From positions 110,250,469-110,314,468 of the forward strand of contig CM043951.1 in NCBI GenBank assembly GCA_014529385.2: a stretch of DNA of 64,000 bases, written 5' to 3'. The notes beneath the pieces were generated by a model. It worked only from the letters and a program-made list of their open reading frames with translations, ran no database searches and was not told where the DNA came from. A program made the translations under genes and the position numbers. Shown here in pieces: positions 53,056 to 64,000 of this stretch; positions within the stretch are counted from its first letter, which is position 1, and the number at the start of each line of letters is the position of its first letter. This DNA comes from Adiantum capillus-veneris (taxonomy: Eukaryota; Streptophyta; Polypodiopsida; Polypodiales; Pteridaceae).

Positions 53056-54600
53056 CTACGGGAAGTGTGTACGCTCTGTCTTACATACACCCTCCCCTAC
53101 CTTACCTATGGCTCGTTGAAAAGCTCCATTGAAGAACAAAGTAAAGGCATTAGGGATACTTTTAGGTGGCGGCAATGGTAGGGTCTTTAATTCAGAAAAT
53201 TTAATCTCCTTCTCATGCACCCTATAAGTTAGAATCCCTGCCAATTGTGCACGTAGACTATCTTCTACCTTGAAAGAGTATCTTCTCATGCACCCTATAA
53301 GTTAGAATCCTTGCCAATTGTGCACGTAGACTATCTTCTACCTTGAAAGAGTATCAAAACTCTTGCGATTCCACAACCCATTTTGAGATCCTAGTACTAA
53401 GGTTCATTTGAGATGACACCCTAGGGAACAAATTTTTTGCAGTGAGGATTACAAAGGGTTTTGGTAACAAGTAGGGTCTAAATTTTCTCACTACAAACAT
53501 GAGAGCAAGCATCATGAGTTCTACCTCTGTGCAGTGTCTCTCCATAGCATTCATGACCCTACTAAGATGGGTTGCATCCTGGTATTGTGAGTTCTTGTTG
53601 TTGTAGCAAAAGAGCACCAATTGTTTCCTTCTTAGTAGTAGAGCTAACAAAGAATATGAACTCCCAAAACAGAGGCATGAGTGTTGGTAGCTTTGACAAA
53701 ATGACTTTAATACTACAAAAGTACTCTTCAAGATCATCAGACCATGCAGACTCTACTTGCTGTGTCAATTTTTTCAAGGGGTGAAGTTACTCCCAGGCTA
53801 AGTGAATGAAGCGGGACATGGACTTCACCTTTTGAACGAATAATATAATCTCTTTGAGACTCTTGGGGGACGGTAACTCAATAAGAGACTTTGCCTTTGA
53901 AGGATCTACCTCACTGCCTTTATAGGAAACCTTGTGATCAAGCAAAATCACTTCGTCATCACCCATGTGGCATTTGTTGGGGTTGAGTTCACTGCCCATG
54001 TCATGTACAGCTTCTTCAAACCTTCTTCTACCTTATCTAGGTGCAACAATTTTGAGCTATAAATGCAAAAAAAATCAATGAACACCCTAATTGACTTTCC
54101 AAAGAATGCTTGAAACACCATGTTCATGAAGTGTTGGAAAGTTGCAGGAGCGTTTGTCAAGAAAAATGGCATGACTCTAAAAGCAAAGAAACCTCAAGGA
54201 GAGATGAAGGTTTTTTTTAATTGATCCTCCAATGCAATACCTATTTGAAAGTAGCTATGTAACCATCACACATAGTGTACTTCTCATAGCCAACTACCTC
54301 ATTTAGTATCTCATCTTGAAATGGAAGGGAAAAGTGATCTCGCTTGGTTGCCTCATTGAGCAGTCTATAATCAGCGAATACTCTCCAATTCCCATTCTCT
54401 TTAGAAGTGACCTAGACCTGACATTACTCCCCCTTGGAGAAGCATTTTAGTCATTGAAAAAAAAAGTGGTGAGTTCTTCCTAAGAACACTAATGTTTTTC
54501 ATAGTGGAATCCTTCATGGATCCATTTGTCCGTTTCACCGAAATATGGTTCAATAGAAGGCTCATTGAAATCAAGAAGAATATCTTGATTTTCCACATTG
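53056..54600 (-). pseudogene. Gypsy pol remnant: RT, RNase H and a second RNase H-like segment
   Basis: Minus-strand pol of a Ty3/gypsy element, 5' end at the right. RT: SKENGNWRVFADYRLLNEAT (about 54410-54350), MPFFLTNAPATFQHFMNMVF (from 54172), catalytic box FIDFFCIYS where FIDD is expected (second Asp lost). Then SYKGSEVDPSKAKSLIELP (53930-53870) and RNase H EVELMMLALMFVVRKFRPYL (about 53540-53480). A later segment (53289-53056) reads LFFNGAFQRAIGKVGEGV, resembling the DGA...GKAG start of a second RNase H as in Tat-type gypsy elements. Many stops and frameshifts, plus a 73-bp tandem duplication at 53211-53356. Confidence 0.75.
53211..53356. repeat. 73-bp tandem duplication
   Basis: TCTCATGCACCCTATAAGTT... 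at 53211 and again at 53284; the copies differ at one base (CCCTGCC / CCTTGCC). Confidence 0.9.
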
Positions 54601-55090
54601 TTGTCCCATTACAATCCTCTTGTGTAATTGGCCCCTATCCAACATAGTGTGTATAGACTCCACTTAGAACTCACTTGAGTATGCTACATGAGTTATCACA
54701 ATTGAGATGTACCCCAAAGAGTACCTCTTTCACTTTCCATGAAAGTAACTTTTTGACGTAACTCATCACAAAGAATAAGTCCTTGACTTAATATCATTCT
54801 TCATCAGTAAACAACCCCACCATAATCGGTGTTCAAGGTTGAGAACCTCTTATTTAGCCAGGAAGAGGCTAAACTTGGTCGCAACCTGCTTTGTCGCATG
54901 GTAAGCAAACTCCAACTAGAGAGATAATCTTTCTAATTGGGTTGCTTTGTGCTAACATACGTACTAAGCATATACTTTAGCACAATATTTACACTGCTCA
55001 ACTTGCCTATCCTCTCTGGATACTGACAGTATTGAGGTGTATTTCCCCATCTTCTACAAAGAGTCCTCCAAAATGACTGGTAAACAGGGA
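54440..55090. repeat. Repeat A, copy 1 (partner 56728-57370, same orientation)
   Basis: The region upstream of RT in the minus-strand element. Matches 56728-57370 through TTGTTGTCC, GAGTTATCAC, CAGTAAACAACCCCACC, GGTTGAGAACCT and GACTGGTAAAC. Divergence is considerable. Confidence 0.75.
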
Positions 55091-55179
55091 TCCCAATTTC
55101 TTACATTATTGCTCATTAATCAATATTTTTTTAGAAACAACCGTCTTGGTGAACTGTAGGGAGTTGATATACGAGCACC

Positions 55180-56070
55180 CAAACCGAGCCATGACCTCTA
55201 TTGGCGATTGATCGATCTACAATTACTCTCATAAAAATAGTGCACATAGAGTGCAAAATGCTTTAGAAGCTACTTATGTCATGAAACTGCATGCCACTCC
55301 AAATCCCCGTCTTTGAGAAACACTAGGGCCCATAACATTTGGTGTGCATGCATTTAGCAAAAAATAGATCCAAACCTGCATATCCATAACTGTAGTTGCC
55401 AATGCTTATGGCTAATGGTAATCTCACTGCTCATGGGAGAAGAACTGAATACCTTCCACATGAAAACCGTGCTAATCTATTCGGACCATAGTAGAATGTG
55501 AAAAATTACATCACATCTAGGTACCAAATGAACTAGTTCATTAATAGAACAAAGCTTTGCGACATGCATAAATAACCAATTTTAAAGTTGTTTAATAATA
55601 CTTGTAACCTTAACAAGTCTTACTAAGTAACCGAAAATCTCTAGCCACTAAAATTGTTTCGAATACAATGTGCTCAAATATGTTCTAATAAACGGATTTG
55701 ACCAATACCTTGGGACTTGGGCCGCAACACATAATTCAAATGATGGGCGCCACTGTCAGTCCCAAAGTCTCATATTCTCCACATGTGGAATATGTGTTAG
55801 ATAAGGTTGTCCCAGAAAGAACATCCTACAAGTATGAGATGTACTTGTATGTGGAGGTAATTGTAAACACTCTCCGACATGAGTGAGAACAACCCTCATT
55901 ATCCTTACTCCACACTGGCTAAAATGAACTCCTTGAGTTCCAAGACCATGTTGTATGCCATGTGACAAAATGTGCCAATCCAAACCCTACATGTAGGTCC
56001 ATAAATGTAGCATGCAGAAAAGTATTTTGGACATTATGGCCCAGAATACTTTTCTCCTACATGACCTTGT
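55180..56070. repeat. Repeat B, copy 1 (inverted partner 58495-59440)
   Basis: ACCCAAACCGAGCCATGACC, TCCACATGTGGAATATGT, ACTCCTTGAGTTCC and other stretches recur as reverse complements at 59440 down to 58495. It is about 0.9 kb; ends are not sharply defined. Frames 55698-55886 (plus) and 55756-55983 (minus) inside it have no recognised motif. Confidence 0.8.
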
Positions 56071-56545
56071 CCTTTCTTTGAAGATAAAAATGGATGAAAT
56101 CATTCACGTTGACACGTCCTTCTCAGAGAAGTCAAGCAAAACTTATTCAAAAATGGAATAAAGCCAAATTACATGCATACATGAAGGTTGAGCATAGTGT
56201 TCACTTACCCATAGTCACATGCACATGGCGAGATGTCCTACATGAAAAGCTATAGATTAGTTGAAAAAATTGAAAAAATAGATTAGTTGTGTGAAAAATT
56301 CTCTATGTGGTGTAGCATGGGGTTAATCGTGCAAATATTTTGTTTTTAGTCAAATGCATCACTAAATTGGTTTTGGAAGCTTGCCATGACCTAATGAACC
56401 AAGAAATATGGATGATACTTTGCCCATGTAGAATGGGTTCCTATCATCAACCTCATGTAAGGACGCTTGAAACTTCACACATATACAAAGAGTATTGAAT
56501 TTTTTTCAAAATCTTGAAAGGACAATATTATGTCTTGTTATGTTA
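56071..56545. other. Unassigned spacer left of the 177-bp-LTR element
   Basis: AT-rich, no gene or repeat recognised. Ends at the CCCAA duplication (56546-56550). Confidence 0.4.
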
Positions 56546-56550
56546 CCCAA

Positions 56551-56727
56551 TGTAAGACCTAGGAGACTAAGACGTAGGATCCTCCTCCCTACCGCCCTTT
56601 ATATAGGCCTTGATCCTAGCTCTTGCCCTAAGCAGATCCCCAGTCCACACTGGTCTAGTCCAGGCCCTTGGCCTAGGTCCCTGACCCCCTAGGTTGGGCC
56701 TTGCTCCGTAGGACCCTTGTCGTGACA
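56551..56727 (-). repeat. 3' LTR (177 bp) of the minus-strand element
   Basis: TGTAAGACCTAGGAGAC to GTCGTGACA on the plus strand. The TATA-like TTTATATA (plus strand, 56598-56605) reads TATATAAA on the element strand. Confidence 0.92.
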
Positions 56728-56955
56728 TTACTCCCCCCTTAAGGAAGAGTTTTCATCCTCGAAAACAAAAGTGGGAAGGTTCTTCTTTAGAACACTAGAA
56801 TGTTCTTTCAAGTGGCATCCTTCATGGATCCAGCTGTTTGGTTGACCGGAACACGGTTCCGCAGGAGGTTCAATGAAACCAAGAGTAACATCTTGATTTT
56901 CCATATTGTTGTCCATTTGTAACCATTTAGTGTGTAGACTCCATTTAGAACGCAC
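56728..56955 (-). pseudogene. Truncated pol segment abutting the 3' LTR
   Basis: The minus-strand frame reads NNMENQDVTLGFIEPP, WIHEGCHLKEHSSVLKKNLP and TFVFEDENSSLRGE, then stops at the LTR edge. The 53-56-kb copy has the same segment (about 54598-54430; IHEGFH..., ASPRGE) but runs on into RT. The segment therefore marks where pol was lost. Confidence 0.75.
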
Positions 56956-58494
56956 ATGAGCATACTATACGAGTTATCACGACAAAGATATACCTGAAAG
57001 AGTACCGCTTTTCACTTTCTATGAAGTAACTTGCTGACCTAAATCATCAGCCAAGTGTAAGGCCTTGACTTGTTCTCAAATTGCATCAGTAAACAACCCC
57101 ACCTTGACGAGTGTCAAGGTTGAGAACCTGACTTATACATGAAGAGACTACCGAGTCGCAACATGCATTAACTGATAGTAAGTAAACTCCAAGAAGAGCA
57201 ATAAATGCTTACTAATTGGATCACTTGGTGCTTGGTGCTAAAGTACGCACTTTGCTTATCCTTCAACACAAGATTACTCTTTGTAATCCGCCTATCCCCT
57301 TGGATAACTGACAGTATTGAGGTGTATTTTCCTCACGGTTACAGACAGTTGTCCCAAATGACTGGTAAACGGGGAATCACAGTAGTGTATAACATTGGTG
57401 AGGAATCAACAATGTCCGAAATAACATGTCAGGCATAAGATGCATAAGAGCACACAGATTGGGTACACAGTTTACAAATTTAAGGAAAGTTCCTCAGCCC
57501 AGCATGCTCTTCTTCTCTCTATTATTTCTCTCAAAGAATAATGAAAACTTTCTAAGAATCTTTTGATACATGTTCTGTGTGCGAGTTAGCTTGAGCCAAG
57601 GTGCTCTAACTCTCCGCTAGAAATTGGGCAAGATGCCATCCAGATTAGTCTTCATCGGTTCAACGATTGAACACTAATTGCCACGAGGTCTATGAGCCAC
57701 ACATGCTGGCTAAGAGTCATTGTTAGATCTCGGGTAAGACCCAACTGTTGGCATTCCTTGGGTTATTGTGTTCACGATCAAACAAATCTATCCAATGGAA
57801 TACACATCAACATTAATGGACAAGCAAGAGTCTTAAAATTATGGATGTTTAGAGTGTCATTTTTGCACTACATGTTTTCAGTGCGACACTCAAGTTGAGT
57901 TTTTGATAATCTTCAACTCATAGCAGCTAATCTCTACAAGAAAGTATACATGCAGCAATCAGTTGTGACAACATGGCTATCCATAAGAGCTCGACAGTTC
58001 ACTTGTGTGGGTCTCCTGCTCTATCTATAGCACTACGGAGTGTCTATGAACATACTGTTTTGGGGTAAGACCCGGCGGGTGATTGCTACATCACCCCATA
58101 GGCATTAAGGATCACAGTTTGATCTGCATTGAGGATCACAGTTGATCTCTCCTAGTTTTACTTTCAAGGAAAGAACACACCTTTCACGTTGATTCCAATC
58201 ATTCTGTACACGGTTGACTATGTTGGTTACCGTTATCTGCTAGTTGAGCAGTTTCTACAAGGAGTCTTGCCAAGGGGTTTGACTATATAGATTCTAATCC
58301 AAGGTCTTGGATTGCAAAGGCAACAGTACCCACGGTTCCCAGTGCAATGTTGTTTGTTTTTTCAGGTAGGGGGGACGTGCTCCTCTCCATTTGAATACGG
58401 GTAAGTGAACAGTACATTCAAATCTCCAGGTACGCTTCTATTGATTTGGTGTTATTCCATTTTTAGTATGCTTTGCTTGGTTTTTCAAGACGTA
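56956..58494. other. Interior of the minus-strand element, left part
   Basis: To about 57370 it is repeat A' (see 54440-55090). 57370-58494 holds no recognised gene; frames such as 57692-57898 lack motifs. Confidence 0.5.
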
Positions 58495-59440
58495 TAAGTA
58501 TGCTTGAATGTTACAGAGCCATGCCAAGGGCATGTCAGCACAAGTATTTTGGGCCAAGTGTCCAATCTAATCTTTCTGCCTTATGCTGTTACGAACCTAC
58601 TTGTAGGGTTCAATTTGGCACATGTTGTCACATGGGATAAAACATGGTCTAGGAACTCAAGGAGTTCGGTTTAGCCAGTGTGGAGCAATGAATGAGGGTC
58701 CCTCTCACTCTTGTCGTAGAGTGTTTAGAATTACCTCCACACACAAGTACATCGTGTGCTTGAAGGATGTTCTTTTTTCAGCCATCCTTAGTTGAGACAT
58801 ATTCCACATGTGGCGAATATGAGTCTCTGGGACTGACACTGGCGCCCCTATTTCAAATATGTGTCACGACAAAGTCCCTAAGTGCTGGTCAAATCTGTTT
58901 TCTAGACCATTTTCAGCACGACGTATCAGGAGCAATTTCAGTGGCTAAAAATTGTCTGATACTTACAATGACTTGTTTGGCTACAAGTATTGCTAAACAA
59001 CATTACAAATGGTTGTTTATACATATAGCAAGGCTATAAATTGTTAATGAAAAAGTTTCATTGTCTGTACTTAGAAGTGATCAATGTTTCACCTTCTATT
59101 GTGATTCAGACGTTTCAGCAAGGCTTGCAAAAGATTGCAACTGAAAGTATTTAGTTTCTTTTCAAAACTATTTACATTCCTTTTTAACGTGTGCTAGACG
59201 CATCACATTTGCCATAAGTATTTTCAAGGATCACCATGGAAATACAGGTTCGGATCTATTTTTTTGCTAATTGCATACACACTATGTGTTATAAGCCCTA
59301 GTGTTTAGCAAAGGCTGATTTGGAACGGCATGCATATTCCTTAAGTTGTTGCTTATGAAGCATTTTTCACTCTACGTGCAATATCTCTAGGAGATTACTT
59401 TTGGGTCTACTAATCACCAATAGAGGTCATGGCTCGGTTT
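58495..59440. repeat. Repeat B', inverted copy of 55180-56070
   Basis: Reverse complement matches listed under copy 1, for example ACATATTCCACATGTGG at 58796 and GGTCATGGCTCGGTTTGGGT near 59427. Together with copy 1 it forms a ~0.9-kb inverted pair about 2.4 kb apart. Confidence 0.8.
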
Positions 59441-59689
59441 GGGTGTTTGTGGATTTTTTCAAGTTAACCACAATGCAGCTTCCTATAAGCATGCAACAAT
59501 CTGCCTGTATAACACTCTCATAAAGAGAGGTAAAAGAAAACGCAAGCCACAGCTTGACCCATGACCTACCATGTATGGGGTCGTGACTTTACAAAAATGA
59601 CTTAAATATGGCACTTTGCCTGTGAAATAAGTCCTAGCTTGACATCACTTATCTTGTGTCCTTGACAGAGTTGCTAGTGTAATAACGGA

Positions 59690-60180
59690 AGCGTATGCAA
59701 TGATGGATGTTGTACGTCCATCATACTAGTATGCCATGCATATAGATCAAGAAATTGAATGATAAGCCCTTGGCTTCAATGACAGTCTCAACTATGTGAG
59801 CCCTTGGTATATGTGCCTTGCACGATGACACTGGCATGGATACATCACAGTGCACTATTGTGTAAACTATGAGCTTATATCCACAGAGCCCAATATATGT
59901 TCCATTATCATTGATCCGAAGTCAATCGATAATAATACGGCGCATAGAGAAGCCGTGCTTCACATAACTTGGAATTAAGTAACCTTGTTCACCCACTTGT
60001 GGGCAGGTTTCTGGTAGTGTGCTCGAATCCGGCTCATAGCCATATATGTGAATAACTTGAGAGTTGTTGGATGTCCCGCTCATGCCTTCTTGGCTTGGTT
60101 TACTCGATTGCAAGTAAAAAGATAGGCTGACATGTTGCAAAGACTCCCAAGTTCATATGCTGATAGCATATTCCGAACAT
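59690..60180 (-). repeat. Dispersed repeat, inverted partner of 37780-38170
   Basis: On the minus strand: GGAATATGCTATCAGCATA, CTATCTTTTTACTTGCAATC, and a frame (60140-59922) with SGTSNNSQVIHIYGYEPDSS, matching the 37.9-kb copy. Unrecognised product. Confidence 0.65.
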
Positions 60181-61513
60181 CGAAAACTCCTATGTTGTAT
60201 GTCTTAGAGTGAGACATACACCCAAAATGTAATCTCGGGTGAATGTGCTTGATTTAGATACTCAAGAGAAGCCATGCAGCTTCTAATTGAAAGTATTTTG
60301 TACTCAAGCCATGTTTGACTGGGGACTTCCAACTGATTAGTGATTCTTAACAAAATTAGTGCTTAAGGTTACTGTTACAAGCCGTGTTTGTACTTTGAGT
60401 GTTTAGAGCACACACACCTCGTGTGCATGGCATAATGAGCAATCACATCCTCATCAAAAATATAAAACAATTGCATACCTCATCAAAAATTTAAAACAAT
60501 TGCATACCTCATGAATTGGGTGACGACTTGTACTACCATGTTGTTGATTTAGAGCCTTGCTTCCATGGTGTCATAGCTAACATGTACAACCTTGTCTGCA
60601 TCCATGCATGTCATGGATTTCCCGTTCAAGCCTTAATTTTGCAGTAGCTTCCTCTTGCGGCAACATATCATCCCACTGAGGGAATACGTACTTTGATCCC
60701 CCTTATCGGCTACATGGCTTCATGGCGTGGCACCTTGCCAACATGGCCTCACATGCCTTTCATCCCTGTTGGTAACATACTTGTTGCAAGGCTTCCCGCG
60801 GAGAACCTTGCACAAAGAGTAGTGGCCTTCAAAGCCACGGTTGTAGATTCAATGCCTCTCGAGAAGTCGCACTTGTGACCTTTCTCAAGAAATTGCACTT
60901 GTAATTTTTTTGCATGTGACTTTTCTGCAACCATAGCTAGGCACATGCCCATGCCTTGCGTAGCTATGCACCATGCCCAACCTGCTAACGCGATGATGGC
61001 GGGGTGTGTGCCCGGGGTGGGAATACACCCTTAAGAATATTAGGGTGGCCAACTTTAACCTTTGGGCGTCCTGAATGTGAAAGAAAAAAAAACAAAGAAA
61101 CAGGAGCTATGGCGAGCTGGGCCGACAGAGCACAAGCCTGGGGAAGATGGAGCGGCCGATATGTGGCTTAAATCCCGCGACCCCTTCTATGGGTCTTGCT
61201 TTGCTTGCCGGCACCTATTGAGGTCCTGCAGGCGCGATTTGATGCAGGTCGTTGTGCCTTCTCTCCTTGCCTTGGAGTGGCTGCACACAGCCCTGCTCCT
61301 CGGTTTCGACCTCAACCTCTGTGTAGACTCCGATCCCACAGTCTATGCGCATCACGACTTTTGCATGGAATTTTGCATCGACCTTGAATGCTTCAAGAGA
61401 AAGATAAAGAGAACCCTAGGCTAAGCATCCATGAATGGAGAGAGAGATAAAGACAGACACAAAGCATTTCCCCCCTCCTCCATAGTCCGCTCCTCCCTGA
61501 GCTTTGATACAAA
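60181..61513. other. Interior of the minus-strand element, right part and leader
   Basis: No recognised gene. It includes a short tandem pair (CCTCATCAAAAATWTAAAACAATTGCATA, about 60449-60508). The plus-strand frame 61062-61424 (120 codons) runs against the element direction and has no motif. The 61501-61513 end is the degenerate PBS. Confidence 0.45.
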
Positions 61514-61690
61514 TGTAAGACCTAGGAGACTAAGACGTAGGATCCTCCTCCCTACCGCCCTTTATATAGGCCTAGCTCGTAGCTCTTGCCCTAAGCGGAT
61601 CCCCAGTCCACACTGGTCCAGTCCAGGCCCCTGGCCTAGGTCCCTGACCCCCTAGGTTGGGCCTTGCCCCGTAGGACCCTTGTCCTGACA
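61514..61690 (-). repeat. 5' LTR (177 bp) of the minus-strand element
   Basis: Differs from 56551-56727 at only about ten positions by eye (for example GGCCTTGATCC / GGCCTAGCTCG, CAGATCC / CGGATCC), so about 94% identical. Confidence 0.92.
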
Positions 61691-61695
61691 CCCAA

Positions 61696-62524
61696 CCAGT
61701 GTTAATTGTCTAGACTCACGTAGTTTTTAGCAAGCAACGTTTGGGAGACGGATGGTGTGTTGGACATACATGATTGTGCAAGTCAAAGGGTCGAGTCGCA
61801 TCGTCACAAGGAAGGTTGTTAATTGTTGGGCATCCATGTCTGTCATAGTTGAGGCAAGACGATCCCAATTTGCTTTTAGCTATGAATTTACCAAGTGCCC
61901 ACATCGATGTTAGAAAAAAATCGGGGTACAATGTATTTTAACCGACAAAAATTGTAAAATCTTGGTTAGATTTTGAGCTTGGCTTGAAGAAAAACAAAAA
62001 AAATTACAGAATTTTTAGTGTAAATATCGGCAGTTCTAAACCGGGAGAATTTCAAGTTTGCCATTAATTTCTTGAGTTATAAAAAATGTATTTTCTAGCC
62101 TTGGCCCACATGCTGCTTGCTAGCGGAAGATCTATGCCCGTGTAAAGTAACGTGCATTGTGGTCCGTGTATCACCTGAAATTTTAAGGCATGGGTAGGCC
62201 TAGCCGCCTAGGGCTTTCTCTGTACATCCGATCGCCTGAACTTTAAGGTACCAAGCTCGGAGCTCATTTCAATGCCACAGAGACGAGCCTAAGCACAACC
62301 TGATCTTGAAGAGCTTCTGGTCCGGAATCCTTCGCTTGGGCTGCGCTTCAGCAAACGTGGAAACAAGGCTTTCACTGCTAAATGTTGTATCTTGGGCTGC
62401 ATCTTCAAGAACAGAAGAAGTGCTAGGAAAACAAGGGCTTTTTTATGTGAATTTAAAGCATGGGCTTCTCTACAAATGTGATCACATATGCTTGCATTCT
62501 GAAGAGAACTTGGACTGCCACACT
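61696..62524. other. Unassigned sequence
   Basis: No gene or repeat recognised on either strand. Confidence 0.4.
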
Positions 62525-62970
62525 TAAATACAAGCTATGCCCAACATGGGTAGGGTCAGGCATATGGAGCCATGCCTTCTCTTCAAATGTAATCACTTAT
62601 TCTTGCATTTCGACTGTATGTGGCATCATGCAAGACGTCCATGTGGGAAGACGATTTCATCATGAGTTAAGGGGCCTCCCCAGTGCTTGGGCATGCACTA
62701 ATTGCATGTATGCTGAGTCTCGTGCATACTTTTGAAGGCACAAGATCTTGATAGTAACCTCTGCCATGTCACCTTTGAACTTCTCTTAATTTATGTTATG
62801 CCCAAAACGGGGGTATGGCAGGAAGCTGTATGCTGTTTTCTGTGAATCCAATGGCTCCAAATGTAATCTCATATGCCTGAGTCTTGAGGGTATGTAGCAC
62901 TATGCAAGATGTTGACATGAGCAAATGAATTCATTGTGAGATTGTTAGCGAATACTTTTGAAAGATGGTA
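62525..62970 (+). repeat. ~265-bp imperfect direct duplication
   Basis: TATGCCCAACATGGGTAGGG...CAAATGTAATCACTTAT...GCATCATGCAAGACGT...CATACTTTTGAA (62533-62735) aligns with TATGCCCAAAACGGGGGTAT...CAAATGTAATCTCATAT...GCACTATGCAAGATGT...AATACTTTTGAA (about 62797-62963). Partial further units at about 62461 and 63033. Confidence 0.6.
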
Positions 62971-63111
62971 GCAAGCAACGTGGGTAAAGCAAAAATGCTG
63001 TTGGTTGTTTTCTTTGAATGCAAAGTGAGTGGTTTCTCTCATAATGCGGCTGCATATGCTCACACCTTGAAAGCCAACATTCAGCCAATGACATGAGAAG
63101 ATGCATACATA

Positions 63112-63211
63112 AGCACAAGTTGATCAGTATCAATATCTATGCAAATCGTGGTTCTTAGAGCAGCACAAGTTGACCAGTATCAGTAACTTTGCAAATCGTG
63201 GTTCTTAGAGC
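63112..63211 (+). repeat. 50-bp tandem pair
   Basis: AGCACAAGTTGAYCAGTATC...GGTTCTTAGAGC at 63112-63161 and 63162-63211, with few differences. Confidence 0.9.
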
Positions 63212-64000
63212 ACAAGTCATTGAAAAGCTTTTGTTCTAAGATGCTTCACAAGAGGGGAGGTACTTCAAACCATTGGTCACAGGTTGCCTAGACTGAATAA
63301 AGTTACTACTTTCTCCATAAGGTTTTAGGGATACTGATGGTCTGACGGCATTCTGCGGAATGACTATGAAAAGATGTACATTGATTCAGAAATTTCCTAG
63401 TTTGGAATGTTGAAAGTGAGGGGCTCTTGGGGAAAAAGTGTTATGCGTAACATTGCTTTGGCGAACTTGAGCATGGATCAAGGTGCACTGATTGCAATAT
63501 GGGGCTAGCAAGGGTAGTGCAAGAAGTCTTCAAACAGTCGGCAATGAAGTGGGACAAGCTGGTTAGTAGGATGGTGGTCTCAACCTCCAGTATATAGAAT
63601 GGATGTTGATCTTATAAAGGAAATGTCAACGTTCAAACATATGTGCAGAAAAAGAGTATATTTTGGGACATAGTAAAGTAGGGGTGATCTATGTCACAAG
63701 TTACAATTGAGACCCACTTAGGCCAAAACATCTACACAAGTTAGACTTGCGGATCCAAAATATCAGGGTGGCATTTGAAAAGGCTTATATATATGTCCGA
63801 TGTGCTTGCATGTGTGGCACCCCCGGACATGATTAACCAAAAATGGTGGATGATGTGACGAAGTTACTTGTTTGTCTTTATGACCAATGACACCAAATAT
63901 GAAGTTTGTCAAAAGAAAAAAGAGCACTTCCAAATGGCAAGAGCATCATTTGCAAGTTTTTGAGGGAAAGGGGAGGTGTATTATGTTTGTCCAAGTATAT
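63212..64000. other. Unassigned sequence at the right edge
   Basis: No gene, RNA gene or repeat recognised. Confidence 0.4.

Larger units (their letters stand above)
56551..61690 (-). mobile_element. Minus-strand LTR element with 177-bp LTRs, nearly all of pol lost
   Basis: Two 177-bp direct repeats (56551-56727, 61514-61690), TG...CA-type ends, flanked by CCCAA (56546-56550, 61691-61695). The orientation is minus: on that strand the purine tract AAGGGGGGAGTAA abuts the 3' LTR (56551-56727), TATATAAA lies within each LTR, and TTTGTATCAAAGC (61513-61501) next to the 5' LTR is a two-mismatch version of the initiator-tRNA-Met PBS. Only a stretch upstream of RT remains of pol (56955-56728). The 4.8-kb interior has no intact gene and includes inverted repeat B' and a segment shared with 37780-38170. 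Fits a LARD-like non-autonomous derivative of the 53-56-kb element. Confidence 0.85.

Noticed and set aside
61062..61424. 120-codon plus-strand frame in the minus-strand LTR element
   Set aside because: Opposite to the element direction, no motif, and lies where leader sequence is expected; treated as chance.

Overview
The window looks like transposon-dense nuclear DNA of a land plant, probably a vascular plant. Evidence: En/Spm-type CACTA transposons with DUF4218 and DUF4216 transposase parts, LTR retrotransposons whose primer-binding sites match plant initiator tRNA-Met, and captured fragments resembling plant HMA/HIPP metal-binding genes. The species cannot be read from the sequence. A fern-like or other very large, repeat-rich genome is only a guess. 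I see no intact ordinary host gene; almost everything is mobile-element sequence, satellite-like array or decayed coding remnant.

Layout. 1-2005 and 10064-13812: an old, decayed retroelement (Retro-1: gag, protease, start of RT) split by an 8,055-bp CACTA element (CACTA-1, 2006-10060, AAA target duplication). The right half of Retro-1 carries an ~890-bp tandem duplication, whose second copy is interrupted by a TIR element (12118-12945) with a small MITE nested in it (12308-12593). 13790-14194: unidentified reading frame. 15100-16588, 25365-28520, 30390-30626 and 31966-33090: array of ~50-bp sub-repeats around a CCACCACTTGTCCAA core, organised at ~430 bp and ~1.2 kb. A young Ty3/gypsy chromovirus-like element (16589-25364, LTRs about 99.5% identical, one 1593-codon gag-pol frame) sits in the array, as does a 1,339-bp TIR element with a precise TTAA duplication (30627-31965). 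A degenerate FCP1/NIF-phosphatase-like gene (28872-29627) lies between array blocks.

33090-41540 is mostly unassigned, with two decayed minus-strand coding remnants, microsatellites and a cluster of GAGTTACGTGG repeats. 41545-52955: an older Ty1/copia element (TSD GTGAG) whose RT region is interrupted by CACTA-2 (45453-51430, TSD AAA), an internally deleted relative of CACTA-1. 53056-54600: minus-strand gypsy pol remnant. 56551-61690: minus-strand retroelement with 177-bp LTRs (TSD CCCAA) that has lost nearly all of pol. 61696-64000: no recognisable gene, only short duplications.

How the parts relate. The elements form nested time layers: Retro-1 and copia are hosts for CACTA insertions, and the array is host for the gypsy and TTAA elements. 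The two CACTA copies have different lesions in the same two genes, so neither looks self-sufficient. Both carry the same captured HMA/HIPP-like fragment. The most notable observations are that captured fragment, the TTAA-specific element with its empty site preserved at 15331-15334, the layered satellite, and the deletion of the 177-bp-LTR element at a polypurine-tract-like sequence inside pol.
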